A stretch of DNA of 19,406 nt from Auxenochlorella pyrenoidosa (lineage: Eukaryota; Chlorophyta; Trebouxiophyceae; Chlorellales; Chlorellaceae), in contig KQ481946.1 in the NCBI GenBank assembly GCA_001430745.1, positions 705,166-724,571 on the forward strand. The letters run 5' to 3'. Below, one piece after another: positions 1 to 10,100 of this stretch. A model generated the notes under the pieces. That model was not told where the DNA came from. It worked only from the letters and a program-made list of their open reading frames with translations, and made no database searches. Each line of letters begins with the position of its first letter. The first letter of the stretch is position 1. The translations under genes and the position numbers were made by a program.

Positions 1-1272
1 GGTTCACCCTTGGCGCTGCCGACTTCCAAGTACCGTGATCTGTTCTCCCTGTGGGACGGCTGTGCAGCCCTGGATCTTGTTCGAACGAAGAACAGAAATT
101 TTGTTGGGACAAAAAAGGGGAACGAGTTGCCCTGAAACCCTAGTTCCTCTCTCCAACCTCCACACGCTTGTTGCCCCACTTTTTCACTGCGGGCGGTGTG
201 GTCCAGGCGTTGGAAAGTGTGAGTGCCCTGTGTTTCAGCTGCCCCTGCCCCTCACATGCTCCCACCTGCCGCTGCCCAGCCAGCAATCCTCTCCGAGAGT
301 TTGTCCGGGAGTCCCTATGTTAACATGCTCATCTGCATTCAAGAGGCATGAGGGCTCAGTGCACAGTGGTCTGTGGCAGGCTGGCCAGGGCAGTCAGAAA
401 ACCATCAATGGCAGTACAGGCAGGCAGCAACAAGGTGCTCTTGCCCCAGGTCAAGGCGTGGAGCACGCATATGCCGCCACTGTCCGGGCGCCCCAGCTGT
501 CACCCTCATCATTGTGTGCGCTTGTCCCCTTGCACCAGCCTCTGCCCTTTCTGCTTCTTCCACATGCCTCGACTGGCCGATGCCTTCAAGAGGCGGCTGG
601 TGGACGTCATTTTGCACGTTGGCAAATCGGCAGCGCCAATAGGTTGTAAGATACAAGTGCTGGGGCACGAGCCCAATGTGGAGTGGACAAGGTGGGAGGC
701 AAGGGCGGGTGGTCATGGGATCAGCGCGCAGACAGAGGGGTGGGTGGCGCTTGAACAGCGAGACGCGACCCTTGGGGTGTGCAAGGTGGTGGCAGAGGGC
801 GTACCGATACAGGGAGAGGGCACCGCAGGCAGGCAGGCTGCGCGCCCTCAGGGCGCCTGGGCTGCTGCCCAGCGGCAGGGGATGGCGGGATGAATGGGGA
901 GGAGGGGTTGGTTTCAAAACACTCTGACTGGAAACGGGAGGACGGTCGGGGAGGCTTGGCAGAGGGGGGGCGCGCTACAGCTAGTGCCCTGGCGGTGCGG
1001 AAAAAGGGGCCGCTGCGGGCCCCACGGCCGCCGGGGGATCAAAGGCAGAGGAAAAGATTTGCAGGGGGGGCAATCATCGTCGGGACTCGTACATTCGGCA
1101 CAGCGGCGGGGTGAGGCATCACACGGACAAAAGGGAGCTCTGCTGCAGCAGGGGCTTGGGGGGCTCAGCCACACCGTCACCAGACGACAGCAGGAGCCGC
1201 CGGCTCACAGGCAACGGCAGCGCCTGTGGCAGAGGCGCGGCGAACTAGGGCAGCTGGGGTGCAGGGGCTGCC
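1..1272. other. Left flank without a supported gene; includes NAD kinase 3' flank
   Basis: I see no conserved protein in any frame here. The open frames are short, rich in Pro, Arg, Cys and Ser, and have no recognisable motif. The part next to 1273 must contain the 3' untranslated region of the minus-strand NAD kinase. The plus strand carries TGTAA at about 644-648, a pentamer used as a polyadenylation signal in many green algae. It could belong to a gene entering from the left, but nothing else supports that. A run of G-rich repeats occupies about 940-1075. Confidence 0.5.
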
Positions 1273-4200
1273 CTACATGTCGGCCTCCACGCTGGACAGC
1301 ATGCTACCCACGCTGCTCAGCGTGTTCTCCAGCGTGCCGCCCGTGGCCAGGCTGCCCCCAGAGCTGCCGCCGGGTCCCGCGCCGTTGCTGCCGGCGCCGT
1401 TCTGCATCCTGTTGAGCAGCATGCTGTTCATGGGCAGCTGCTCGATGCGCTCGCTCCACTGGAAGCAGCGCTGGATGGAGGCAAACCAGTCGGTGGTCTG
1501 CAGGGGGGGCACGCCACGGTGGGGGGTGAGCGCAGCGCACAGCACAGCGGCAGGCGCTTGCCGGGGCACTGCTGGATGGAGGTGCACCAGTCGTCGCCGG
1601 CAGCCTCTACAGGTGTGTTGCCACAAGTGCGGGGCCAGGGTGGCCTGATGCACAGCGCGCCCCAATGGGGGGCAGCAGCCGCCAGCTAGCCCCTGCCGCC
1701 CACCCCTCCCGGGAGGGGGGAGCTGCCCCACTTGCCTGGTCGGCATTGTTGATGGTGGGCACCGGGTTGGGGCTCATCCGCACCTTGATGGAGTCACCCT
1801 GCGGGGCGGCAGTGAGCAGGGGCAGGCTTCAGGAGGCAACAAGGGGCAGCGAGGACCGCGTGCATACCTGCCGCGGCCCCAGGACGCGCGCAGCATGCCG
1901 CCCACGCAAACGATCGCAGGCGGAACCCAGCCCAGCCCCACCCTCCCTCCCTCCCGCATGCCACAAGCACCTCCCGTATGCCACAAGCATGCCGGCCGGC
2001 CCACCTGCAGCAGCTCCCGTGACTCGCGGCCGTCAAAGCAGACGATGGCGGGGCAGCGGGCGTCTGGCGCGATGCGCAGCTCGAGCTCCACATAATCAGG
2101 CAGGATGACCGGGCTGCGGGCAGCCAAGGTGACGGGGAAAGCCAGGTAAAGTCAAGGTCCAAGGTATGGGGGAGGAGGAGGGGGCGTGCCGCATGGCTGG
2201 CAAGCGTGCCGGCAGGCAGCCAGGCGGGTGGGCGCCGCTGCCGGCAAGCAGCCTTGCTTTCTGCAGTCAAGGCGCTGGCGGCGGCGCACCGGAAGTTGAG
2301 CGAGTGCGGGCAGATGGGCGTGAAGAGGATGGCTGGCACCGAGGGGTGCACCATGGAGCCGCCTGCGGGGAGGGGGGCCGCCGGCCACGGCACGGCAGGC
2401 GCTGCTCAGCAGCGGCCCCACAGCTGAGGCAAGCAACCAGCAAGTGCGCAACGACTTTGAGGCTACAGTGCAGCGCAGGACACGGGCCGGCGCCATGCAC
2501 AGGGACCACATGCAGGCTGCCGGCCCGGGCTGCCGGCGCGTGGGCTCTGGGCAGGGGTGTTGAAAGAGACGGCGCTGAGCGCCTCTGTTCATTCTGCTCA
2601 CTAACTCATCATTGGGCACGCTTACCTGCTGCCACGTTGTAGGCGGTGGAGCCGGTGGGGGTGGCCAGCATGACGCCGTCGGCCTGCACCTTGGTGATGA
2701 GCGCGTCGTGCTCGTACACCTCAATCTTGGACAGGTAGGGGTTGGCCCCCCGCGACAGCACCACCTCGTTCAGCACCTCAAAGCCCTCGGCCGCCTCGCG
2801 CCCGCCGTCCCTGCGGGCAGGCAGTGGGTGAGGTGATCACGCAGGGATGATCACGCGCAGGCGTGGTGCGGGAGGCAAAGCGGGCCGGAGCGCGGGCCAG
2901 GGCAGCGGCGCGGGTGTCATGAAGGACGGGCACATCCGGGCCCGCCTCTAGGGGAAGGGAAAGGCTTCCACATCGCACACGCTGCCGAAATTGCAGGCAG
3001 AGCCCAGGTGCTGGAGCGCAGGGAGCGGGGGCGGGGGCACGCACCGCCAGATCTCGCACTGCAGCCGCATGCGCAGCGTGATGTGCACGCCGCGCAGCGG
3101 CTGCTCGTCCCCGGCGGCCGCCGACATGAGCTGGCAGGAGGCGAGCTCGCGGCAGCCGTGCACCACGTTGTGCAGGTGCCGCCGGTACTCGGTGTAGCTG
3201 CAGGGGAGAGGGCAGACAGGCAAGGGGTGTAAGAGGGAGCTGTGCAACGGGTGCGGCACAAGGTGAGCGGCACGTATCCCAGTGTGCAGGTGGTGCCCGA
3301 CCATGGCAGGTTGCAGGGCAAAAGGCTTTGCAGGCACACGCTCTGCCCATGCGGCACTGCAGCTATCAGCGCATGGAACTATGCGACGGCCCCCTGCTGC
3401 ATTGGCCGCCCGCATCTGCCACCCGCCCGTGACCACAGGGCAAGCAAAGGGAGCCCAGCTTCTGTCGAGCCGCAGGGCAGTCCCCAGCAGCACGGGCTGC
3501 CGCTGCTGTCGCGGGCTGCTGCCCCGCCGCCCCGCCCGCTCACTCGTGGGTGGTGAGGAAGCCCAGGGAGCCGAGCTTGAAGGAGATGATGGGCGGCAGC
3601 GCGGGGCCAAACAGCGAGGCCGCGTGCAGCATGAGGCCGTCGCCGCCCAGGCAGACGATGAAGTCGACGCAGGCGTGCAGGCGGGGCAGGTCGGAGGAGT
3701 CGTACGTGTCCACCCACTCCATGCACAGCCCCTCCTGCAGGGGGGGCAGGGGCGGGGCGGCGCGGGCACGGTGAGCAGTGACCGATTGCGGCGGGTGGGG
3801 CAGCAGGGCATGGCGCGGGCACCCGGCCCAGCGCCGGCAGCAGGCTGGCAGGCGGGGCCAGAGCCCGGCCAAGCCAGCCCAACTCAAGCCAGCGGTGGCA
3901 GCGCTGCAATCCCTCAACGAGCAGCGTATCGCCCTGACCCATCTAGGCCCTAGTCACTGCCTCCCCTTCCCCGCCCTCCCGGCCTGGCCGGCCCCCCACC
4001 AGCCCCTCCGACACCTCGCCCCTACCCCCCCACCCCCACCCCCCCGCCAGCACCCACCAGCGCCGCGTAGTCGTGCGGCTCCACCACCACCCGCATCTCC
4101 AGCTCCTCCCCCAGGTAGCGCAGCACATCGATGTACTCCTCCATCAGCTCGTCCCCCAGCTTCTTCAGCACCATGACCCTGCGAGGAGGGGTGGGGGGTG

Positions 4201-5221
4201 AAGTTCCCGAGTTGACACAGGTGGTGCATGGCTGTTGTCAGCTCGTGTCTTGAGATGTTGGGTGGGATCGGGGTGGAAGCGGGGTGGTGGCAGCGATGGC
4301 AGGAGGGCCGACGGCTGCCAGCAGGGCACCTGGCGCGCAGCCGGGCGTGGCAGGCACGGCCGTGCCTGCTCTCAACAGCCACAGGAAAGCCATGGCAGCA
4401 GCCCGGCAGGAGGGGCCAGGGCAAGAGTCCCCAGAAACTGGAGTAGAATGTGAGGAAAGTGTCTGTGCAACTGGCACGAGAGGAGAGTGCCTCTGCGACG
4501 AACAGCAGCATGAGAGGGAAGTGCCTGTGCACCAGAAAGCAGCGCGGCTCACCTCCGTGGCCGCGTCTTCCACACCAGCAGCTGCTGCTGGCTGCTCGGG
4601 CAGGCAAACTGCAGGTTGCCGCTGGCTGCAGGGCGGGCAGCACAAGGACAGGGCGGGGTAGCGGTGACGCAAGGTGGCAGCGGGAGCTCAGCCACAGGCG
4701 AGCCAGGTGAGCACAGGGCCACTCCACTTGACCAGCATGGGAGCCGCTGCTGTGAAACGTTCAAACGTGCAATGCACAGAGGTTGCTGGCCTTTGGCGCT
4801 GGCCAGCGCACGCTGCGCGCTGCCTGCAAGGCAATGGCCTGCTGCGTGGTCAGCCCGCCAACATGCCGCTGCAGTGCATCGACTCACGCTGCACCGTTTC
4901 CCGCGTGCATGAGTGCCCATCAGAGCGCAGGATGTAGATGTCACTCTTCTGAGGCCACTGCGCTGCGCTGCGGTTGTCGATGGGCTTGCCGCAGGGCACT
5001 TCGCAGGCCGAGCGCGGCACCCGCAACGCGGCGCCTTCGCTCGCAGCAGGCGGCAGTCCGCCGCTGCAGGTGCCGTTGCCGCCGCTCCTGCCATCCGCTG
5101 CCTCAGACTTGCAGGAAAACCATGCTCGCCGGCTGGTGAAGGGCTGGCGGTGCGGGCGCGACGGCAAGACCCCGCCTGGGCTGCCGAGCCCCTCCCGGCC
5201 CAGCCGGGCCGCTGCTGGCAT
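1273..5221 (-). CDS. NADK: NAD kinase, plant NADK1-like, 10 exons, 508 aa
   Basis: This enzyme phosphorylates NAD+ with ATP to make NADP+. Exons in transcript order are 5221-4888, 4625-4553, 4178-4058, 3734-3544, 3197-3045, 2810-2626, 2362-2290, 2113-2005, 1798-1736 and 1497-1273; all phases join. Visible motifs are the GGDG nucleotide-binding loop (about residues 206-209, [15 protein letters not shown]), NEVV (305-308), [21 protein letters not shown] (341-348), GSMVHP, PICPHSL and a C-terminal DQTTDWF segment. The residue after GGDG is Leu; Thr is usual in many families and Val occurs in the Arabidopsis enzyme as I remember it, so this is not a defect. The start is the first ATG after an in-frame TGA 24 bases upstream. 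The first ~90 residues are variable and Arg/Pro/Ser-rich, so a targeting peptide is possible but unproven. The last ~45 residues are a Gly/Ser/Asn-rich tail. Intron 9 has a GC donor. Confidence 0.95.
1498..1735 (-). other. GC-AG intron in NAD kinase (intron 9)
   Basis: The exon ends GACCAG and the intron begins GCAAGT, a typical non-canonical GC donor. It ends CCCTGCAG before ACCACCGAC. Splicing here gives NADQ-TTDWF, which matches the conserved SDQ-TGDWF segment of plant NAD kinases as I recall it. The nearest GT (A|GTGGGG, two codons on) is out of phase with the acceptor. Confidence 0.85.
4025..4045 (-). other. G-quadruplex-forming run near a NAD kinase 5' splice site
   Basis: On the transcribed-sense (minus) strand the intron starting at 4057 runs GTGGGTGCTGGC and then G7-T-G5-T-G7, followed by TA and G4. 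Loops of one or two bases between long G tracts are a textbook intramolecular G-quadruplex pattern, here about 13 bases inside the intron. Formation is inferred from sequence only. Confidence 0.6.
4210..4263 (+). other. Small-subunit rRNA-like fragment inside a NAD kinase intron
   Basis: The plus strand from about 4218 to 4263 contains GGTGCATGGCTG, GTCAGCTCGTGTC and GAGATGTTGGGT in order and with the spacing of the highly conserved 16S rRNA region around E. coli positions 1045-1090. Against the remembered bacterial/mitochondrial consensus I count two differences in about 46 bases (C to T at 4236 and one at 4250). The upstream GACACAG also fits some 16S sequences. Similarity stops abruptly after GTTGGGT, where rRNA would continue TTAAGTCC. 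It is antisense to the host gene, 32-85 bases from the acceptor. A mitochondrial or plastid insertion is the simplest origin; which organelle I cannot tell. Confidence 0.7.
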
Positions 5222-5722
5222 GGATCTTGTAACTTGATGCGCTCAGCAAGAATTCAGAACCGACACAAGGCAGTGGCGAGGGCGAGAGGAAACGCCCTCA
5301 GGCCGGCCAGGAGCTGTGCGCAAAAGAGGCCTCTGAAAGCGCACGCGACAATTCACACGACGACGCCTTTGTATGCACGAGACTGCAGCGTGCTCGCGCC
5401 TGGGTGCAGTGGCAGTCATGCTGACGCGCGCATGGCGCCAGCGGGCGATTTCCAGCAATGGCGGGAGCGGAGCCCTCACTGCTCGTCTTGCCCCTGGACC
5501 ACATTGAAGAGCCCTCCTGAGCCACATTTCAGAGGAGGGCAGTTGGAACATTCTCAACTGTGCCGAGATAAGGCCGGCAACGCCGCCTTTGTACGCTGGC
5601 ATCCGCCGGAAGATGCTGCTTGCTTCACCTTGCTGCACCCCTCGCATGTCTGGGTGGCGCATGCGCTACAAAAAACTGAACTGCCGTCATCGGGAACAGC
5701 AAGAAAGCGCCTAAGGCAGGCG
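5222..5722. promoter_or_regulatory. Intergenic region between the tandem cupin and NAD kinase genes
   Basis: This 501-base gap lies downstream of the cupin stop and upstream of the NAD kinase start, both on the minus strand. It should contain the cupin 3' untranslated region and the NAD kinase promoter and 5' leader. I see no convincing TATA box. A plus-strand open frame crosses the whole gap and overlaps exons of both genes antisense; it shows no motif and I do not call it a gene. Confidence 0.5.
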
Positions 5723-6589
5723 TCAGTCAGCCATGAGGCGCTCAATCCACGCCGCTGCCTGGGGAAACTCTGCAAGCAGCCGCGCTTTGTCGCCAAACTC
5801 AAAGGCCGAAAACTCAAAGCCTGCAGGGAAAGGGAAGGGCATGAGAAATTGCAATGCGATGTAAGCATTGTATCAGCATAAGAAGTTGGGCAGGGCGTGC
5901 AGGCATGCTCCCTCCTGGCAGCGCACAGCCAGCAGTACCAGCCAAGGCCAGCTCGACATGCCACTGCTGTGCGCAGCCCATCCCCGCCCAGACGCCAAGC
6001 AAGGCCCTGCCCACCTGGTGCCACGGTGCAGCCCACCAGCGCCCACTGCGCCGCGCCCTCCTGCTTGGTGACGTCCCCCGGTACCGCCCCAAACCAGGTG
6101 TGGGGGGGCACCACATGCTGCAGCTGCTGGCCAGCAGCCAGGTCATGCCCGACCACCATCAGCCGCACTTGCCCAGGGGCCTGCGCGTCCAGCTGCACAA
6201 CTGTGACGGGCCCGCCTGCACGGGTGTGTGTGAGGGGACAGCTGGGGCGGGATCCACGGAGGGTGGGGGCAGGGCCCGCATGCGCATGGCAATCCGTTAG
6301 GCCTGCTTAGCCTGGGAGCGCGGTGCCAACTTGCAAGCAGGGTGTCGAATACCCCGGGCCTGCCCCGACGCGGCTGATGCCCCGGCGCACCCAGGTAGGC
6401 GTGCCAGCACTCGGCAGCGTCCAGCCGGTGCAGCTTGCTCTTGGCACCGGCAGGCAGCAGGTACAGGATGGCGGTGCTTGCGCTGCGGCCCCCCTCCACC
6501 GCCCGCTCATCCCTGAATGTTTCTCGATAGAACCCGCCCTCTGGGTGCGGCTCCAGCTGCAGCTGCTGCACCAGCTGCTCCACCTCCAT
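5723..6589 (-). CDS. Cupin_5 / DUF985 family protein, 3 exons, 165 aa
   Basis: Exons in transcript order are 6589-6391, 6215-6015 and 5820-5723; phases join. The protein opens with the family's signature EPHPEGGFYRETFR (about residues 13-26), followed by STAILYLLPAG, SKLHRLDAAECWHAY, and the second half of the barrel LMVVGHDLAAGQQLQHVVP and PHTWFGA (104-110). It ends GFEFSAFEFGDKARLLAEFP and a short helix. Length and motif order match a single-domain DUF985 protein, a cupin barrel found across bacteria, algae and fungi. Its biochemical role is not established, and some relatives have been linked to sugar-epimerase-like folds. The start agrees with the usual N-terminus of the family. However, the bases just before ATG read CTTCCCAG, which resembles an acceptor, so an upstream leader exon (for example a transit peptide) is possible. 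It shares a divergent upstream region with the TTLL gene. Confidence 0.92.
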
Positions 6590-7145
6590 CTGGGAAGAGG
6601 TTCGAGGGAGGGAATGAGAGAGGCGAGGGACATTGGAGGCGAGGTGGCGGCAGCGGCAGCGCCAGCATCAAGCTTGCAAGGTTGGAGCATCGGGGGGATG
6701 TGCTTTCGGCATGCGACGTCCTTTCAGGAATCCTCACTTGTTGGCTGCGCTCGGTCTTGTGCCGCAGGCCTTGTAGAGCAGCTTGGGTTTGGGGGCGCTT
6801 GCAAGCGCACTCGGTGCTATCCCAATGAAATTAGTGCCAAGAAACTGCGATCCAGTACCTGTGGCAGTGCGCTGGTGCTGTGTGAAGGCCTCCATTCCAG
6901 ATTCTGCCAGGCTGTGTCCCCCGGCCACTCGGGTCGGCTTGGACCGCATTTCGATGGCCTTGTCGGCATATTTGCTGTATCATTGTATTTTACGTGCGCT
7001 TCTGCCCGCTGGTAGGCCGGGCCCTCGCCAGTTAGGCTTGTTCCCGGCTTTTTTGCGCAGCAATTCTCAGTCGCAGCACATTGGTAGCAATCTAAATTGG
7101 CCTGTCAACCTCTGAACGGCACGGGGCGGTCTCCCGGCAGCAGCG
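6590..7145. promoter_or_regulatory. Divergent intergenic region between cupin and TTLL genes
   Basis: The cupin reads left from 6589 and the TTLL reads right from 7146, so these 556 bases must hold both promoters and leaders unless unseen leader exons exist. The stretch 6960-7000 (around CATATTTGCTGTATCATTG and TATTTTACG) is clearly more AT-rich than its surroundings and is the best place for a core promoter. Specific factor sites cannot be named from the sequence alone. Confidence 0.5.
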
Positions 7146-10100
7146 ATGCCGCGCCACCTCACCGCCGCCGCCGCCAGCGAGCCGAGCAGCCCCGCCACGT
7201 CTTGGTCCACAACGACAGATGCTTCGCCAGCAGACCCAGCCCTGGCAGCCTCGCCAGGAGGCCACCGTTCCTTCGTCATGCGCATCAACCTGGCCAGCTG
7301 CAAGTACCCCGTCTGTGAGATGGCCGCTGGCGAGCCTGACAATAGCTGCGTTGACGTCAGGATGCCGGGCTGGCTTCACAACCACCACGAGGCCGCCCTC
7401 TCACATATTTGACGGATCTGGTGCCCCTGCAGTGCGCGTGGTGCAGAGGCAGCTTGGGTGGTTGGAGGTGGATGATGAGGATGCGCATGTGCACTGGTGC
7501 GACACCAGCGCCAGCACCGAGCGGCTCGTGCGGCTGGCTCGCCCGCAGGTGCGGCCCCGCCGTTGCAGGGATTCCCGCGTGTTGAGGTGGCTTCTGCCGC
7601 CGGGGCGTTGAAAGATTTGGCACGCCTGTAGGAAGCCACCCACGTACTTGTGTTGCCTTTAATCTACTGCGCTGCCGGCGAGAACCGTTACCACGGGGCT
7701 GCTGCTAGTCATCGCTGCCCCTTGCCCTCGCTGCTGCAGAAGCTCAACCACTTCCCCGGCATGCTGGAGATTGCAAGGAAGAAGGCGCTGGCCCGCAACT
7801 TGGCGGCCATGCGGTGGGCACACCTCCTTTGCTGCCTCGCTGCCCGCCGCCGCATGCGCTGGTCCCGGCGCCGGATCGCTGGCATGCCTCACTGGCAGCC
7901 CCAGCCAGCACACTGGTCCTCATCACCAACCACACACGCCATCTATGCCCCTGCAGCGCCCTGTATCCGGAGGATTACGACTTCAGCCCCCGCTCCTTCC
8001 TGCTGCCCGAGATGATGGAGGCCTTTGAGGCCGAGCTGGCGCAGGCGGGGCAGGGCGGCGGCGGCAGCGGCGCCACTCGGGGCCGGCGGCCAACCTTCAT
8101 CTTGAAGTTGGACAACGGCAGCATGGTGGGTGCTTGCCTTCCAGATCCACGTGTCCCTGCATTCCATACGGCGCCTGCAGGGTGTTGCGTGCAGTGGCTG
8201 GGCTGCGCCTCCAGTTCAGTGCTGGTTCGGCATCTGCACAGCAGGCGCTGCCCAGACCGCTCCTCGCCCCTGGCCCTCGACTCCCCGCAGGGTCGTGGCA
8301 TCAAGCTCGTGCAGACGTACTCGCAGGCCCTGGCGGCACTGCCCACCTTTGAGCACGAAAATGTGAGAGCAGATTCAGCAGCTGCATGCATGCAGCCACA
8401 ACAACCAGTTGGACTGGAGAACGCGCAGCACCCTACAACTGCCACACCTCTTTCCAGTCTCCCCCCTCGACTGAGACAGCCTATCGGTAGCTACCTTCCT
8501 TCATGCTCAATAAATTTGCTACTCCTGCCCTCCAGGTGGTGGCCTCCCGGTACATTGACCGCCCGCTGCTCATCGACGGCAAGAAGTTTGACCTGCGCAT
8601 CTACGTGCTTGTGCGGTGAGGGGCCACAGAACCGGGGGCATTCGGCAGGGCACTGCAATGCACGGACATCAAGGGTAGCGGCAGGGCTGGCTGGGTGCGA
8701 GTAGAAAAGACTGCAGTCAGTTGATGCATGGCTGCTGCCAGCTGCTGTCTTGTCAGCAGTCAGCCTCCTTGCTCCAAGGCAATCCCCTACTCAAACTGCT
8801 GCTGCCTCCCGCCCCTGCGCAGCTGCTGCAACCCGCTGCGCATATTTCTGTGCCGCGAGGGCCTGGTGCGCTCAGCTCGCTGCCGCTTCTGGCTGCGCCT
8901 TGCTGCCGGGCTGGCAGCGCCCGTGGTCTTTGCCCCTGTCCTCTCGAACAAACCCTGTTGGGCAGGCCTGACATACCTGCACCGCCTCCTGTAAGCCGCA
9001 GGTGCGGTTCTGCACGGAGCGCTACGAGCCGCCAGCCCCTGGCAACCTGGGCAACACGTACGCCCACCTCACCAACTATGCCGTGAACAAGAGCAACCCA
9101 GCTTTTGTGTTCAACGAGTGAGGCGCTTGAAGAGGTCCAGGGGTCGCGGAGACAACCCACCTGCTTAGCCATCATGCCGCCTGCATGGTGCACCTGTCTC
9201 TTCATGGCACACCGCCAGCCGGGCGCGTGCTTGCCTCTCGTCACACATATCTCTCCCTCTCTTTGGCGCACCCTCCCCGCAGGGATGCGCAGCAGGGCGG
9301 CACCGGCAGCAAGTGGACCATCAGTGCATTTGCGCAGTGGATGCGGGGGCAGGGGCACGACTTTGATGCGCTGTGGGCGCAGGTCGCGCAGATCGTGTGC
9401 AAGACGCTCATCGCGGCGCAGCCCATGCTGCAGTACCAGGTACCGACACGGCTGCTTTGCATAAAGGGCCAGGAATGTTTGCAGACAGGGCCGGGACAGT
9501 GAAGGCCACACAAATGACAGTTCGCCCTTGCTCCCCTCTGACTGTGCTGTGCCAACCCTGCTGGAGCTTTCCACCGCTGTTGCCTGCAGTATGACTGCTC
9601 GACAAAGGCGGACGATGATGGCCTCATGTGCTTTGAGGTGGGGGCACGCCACCGCGTGCCGCCCGCCGCCCGTCCCATGCACCCGCATGTTGCTCGCTAA
9701 CACCGCAGCACAGCTCATTCCCTGCTTCCAGCTGCTGGGCTACGATGTCCTGATCGACGAGGATCTCCGGCCCTGGCTGCTTGAGGTGAGGACGCGCAGC
9801 GCCGGGTGGCCTCAGTCGTCATGCCCACCACCTCCCGCTTCGGCCTGGGCGGGGGCCAGCTCCTGATCGGCCCCCCCCACTGAGTTGTAGCAAACCCAGC
9901 GCAAGTACTGAGGAGGAAATTGTGGTCCTGCCAAGTCCTCCTCAGTACGCCCATGCAACTCCTGCCCCCTGCCAACGCTTGCTTCCAGGTCAACCACTCG
10001 CCCTCGCTGACCACCGACACGCCGCTGGACCTGGAGCTCAAGTCGCGGCTGGTGCGCGAGGTGAGGAGCCCTGCTGTAAAAAGATATAAAAAAAAATAGC

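Noticed and set aside
60..110. GTTCGAACGAAGAAC as a tRNA T-loop
   Set aside because: No cloverleaf arms can be drawn around it, and no matching A-box lies at the right distance.
206..210. GGDGL instead of GGDGT in the NAD kinase (residue positions) as a sign of a dead enzyme
   Set aside because: Plant NAD kinases already vary at the residue after GGDG, and all other motifs are intact.
35..1114. Several overlapping open frames on both strands near the left edge
   Set aside because: All are short, low in complexity and lack recognisable domains or consistent splice signals.
4913..5881. Plus-strand open frame of 322 codons
   Set aside because: It lies antisense over NAD kinase exon 1, the intergenic gap and cupin exon 3. 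It shows no motif and is explained by high GC content, which makes stops rare.
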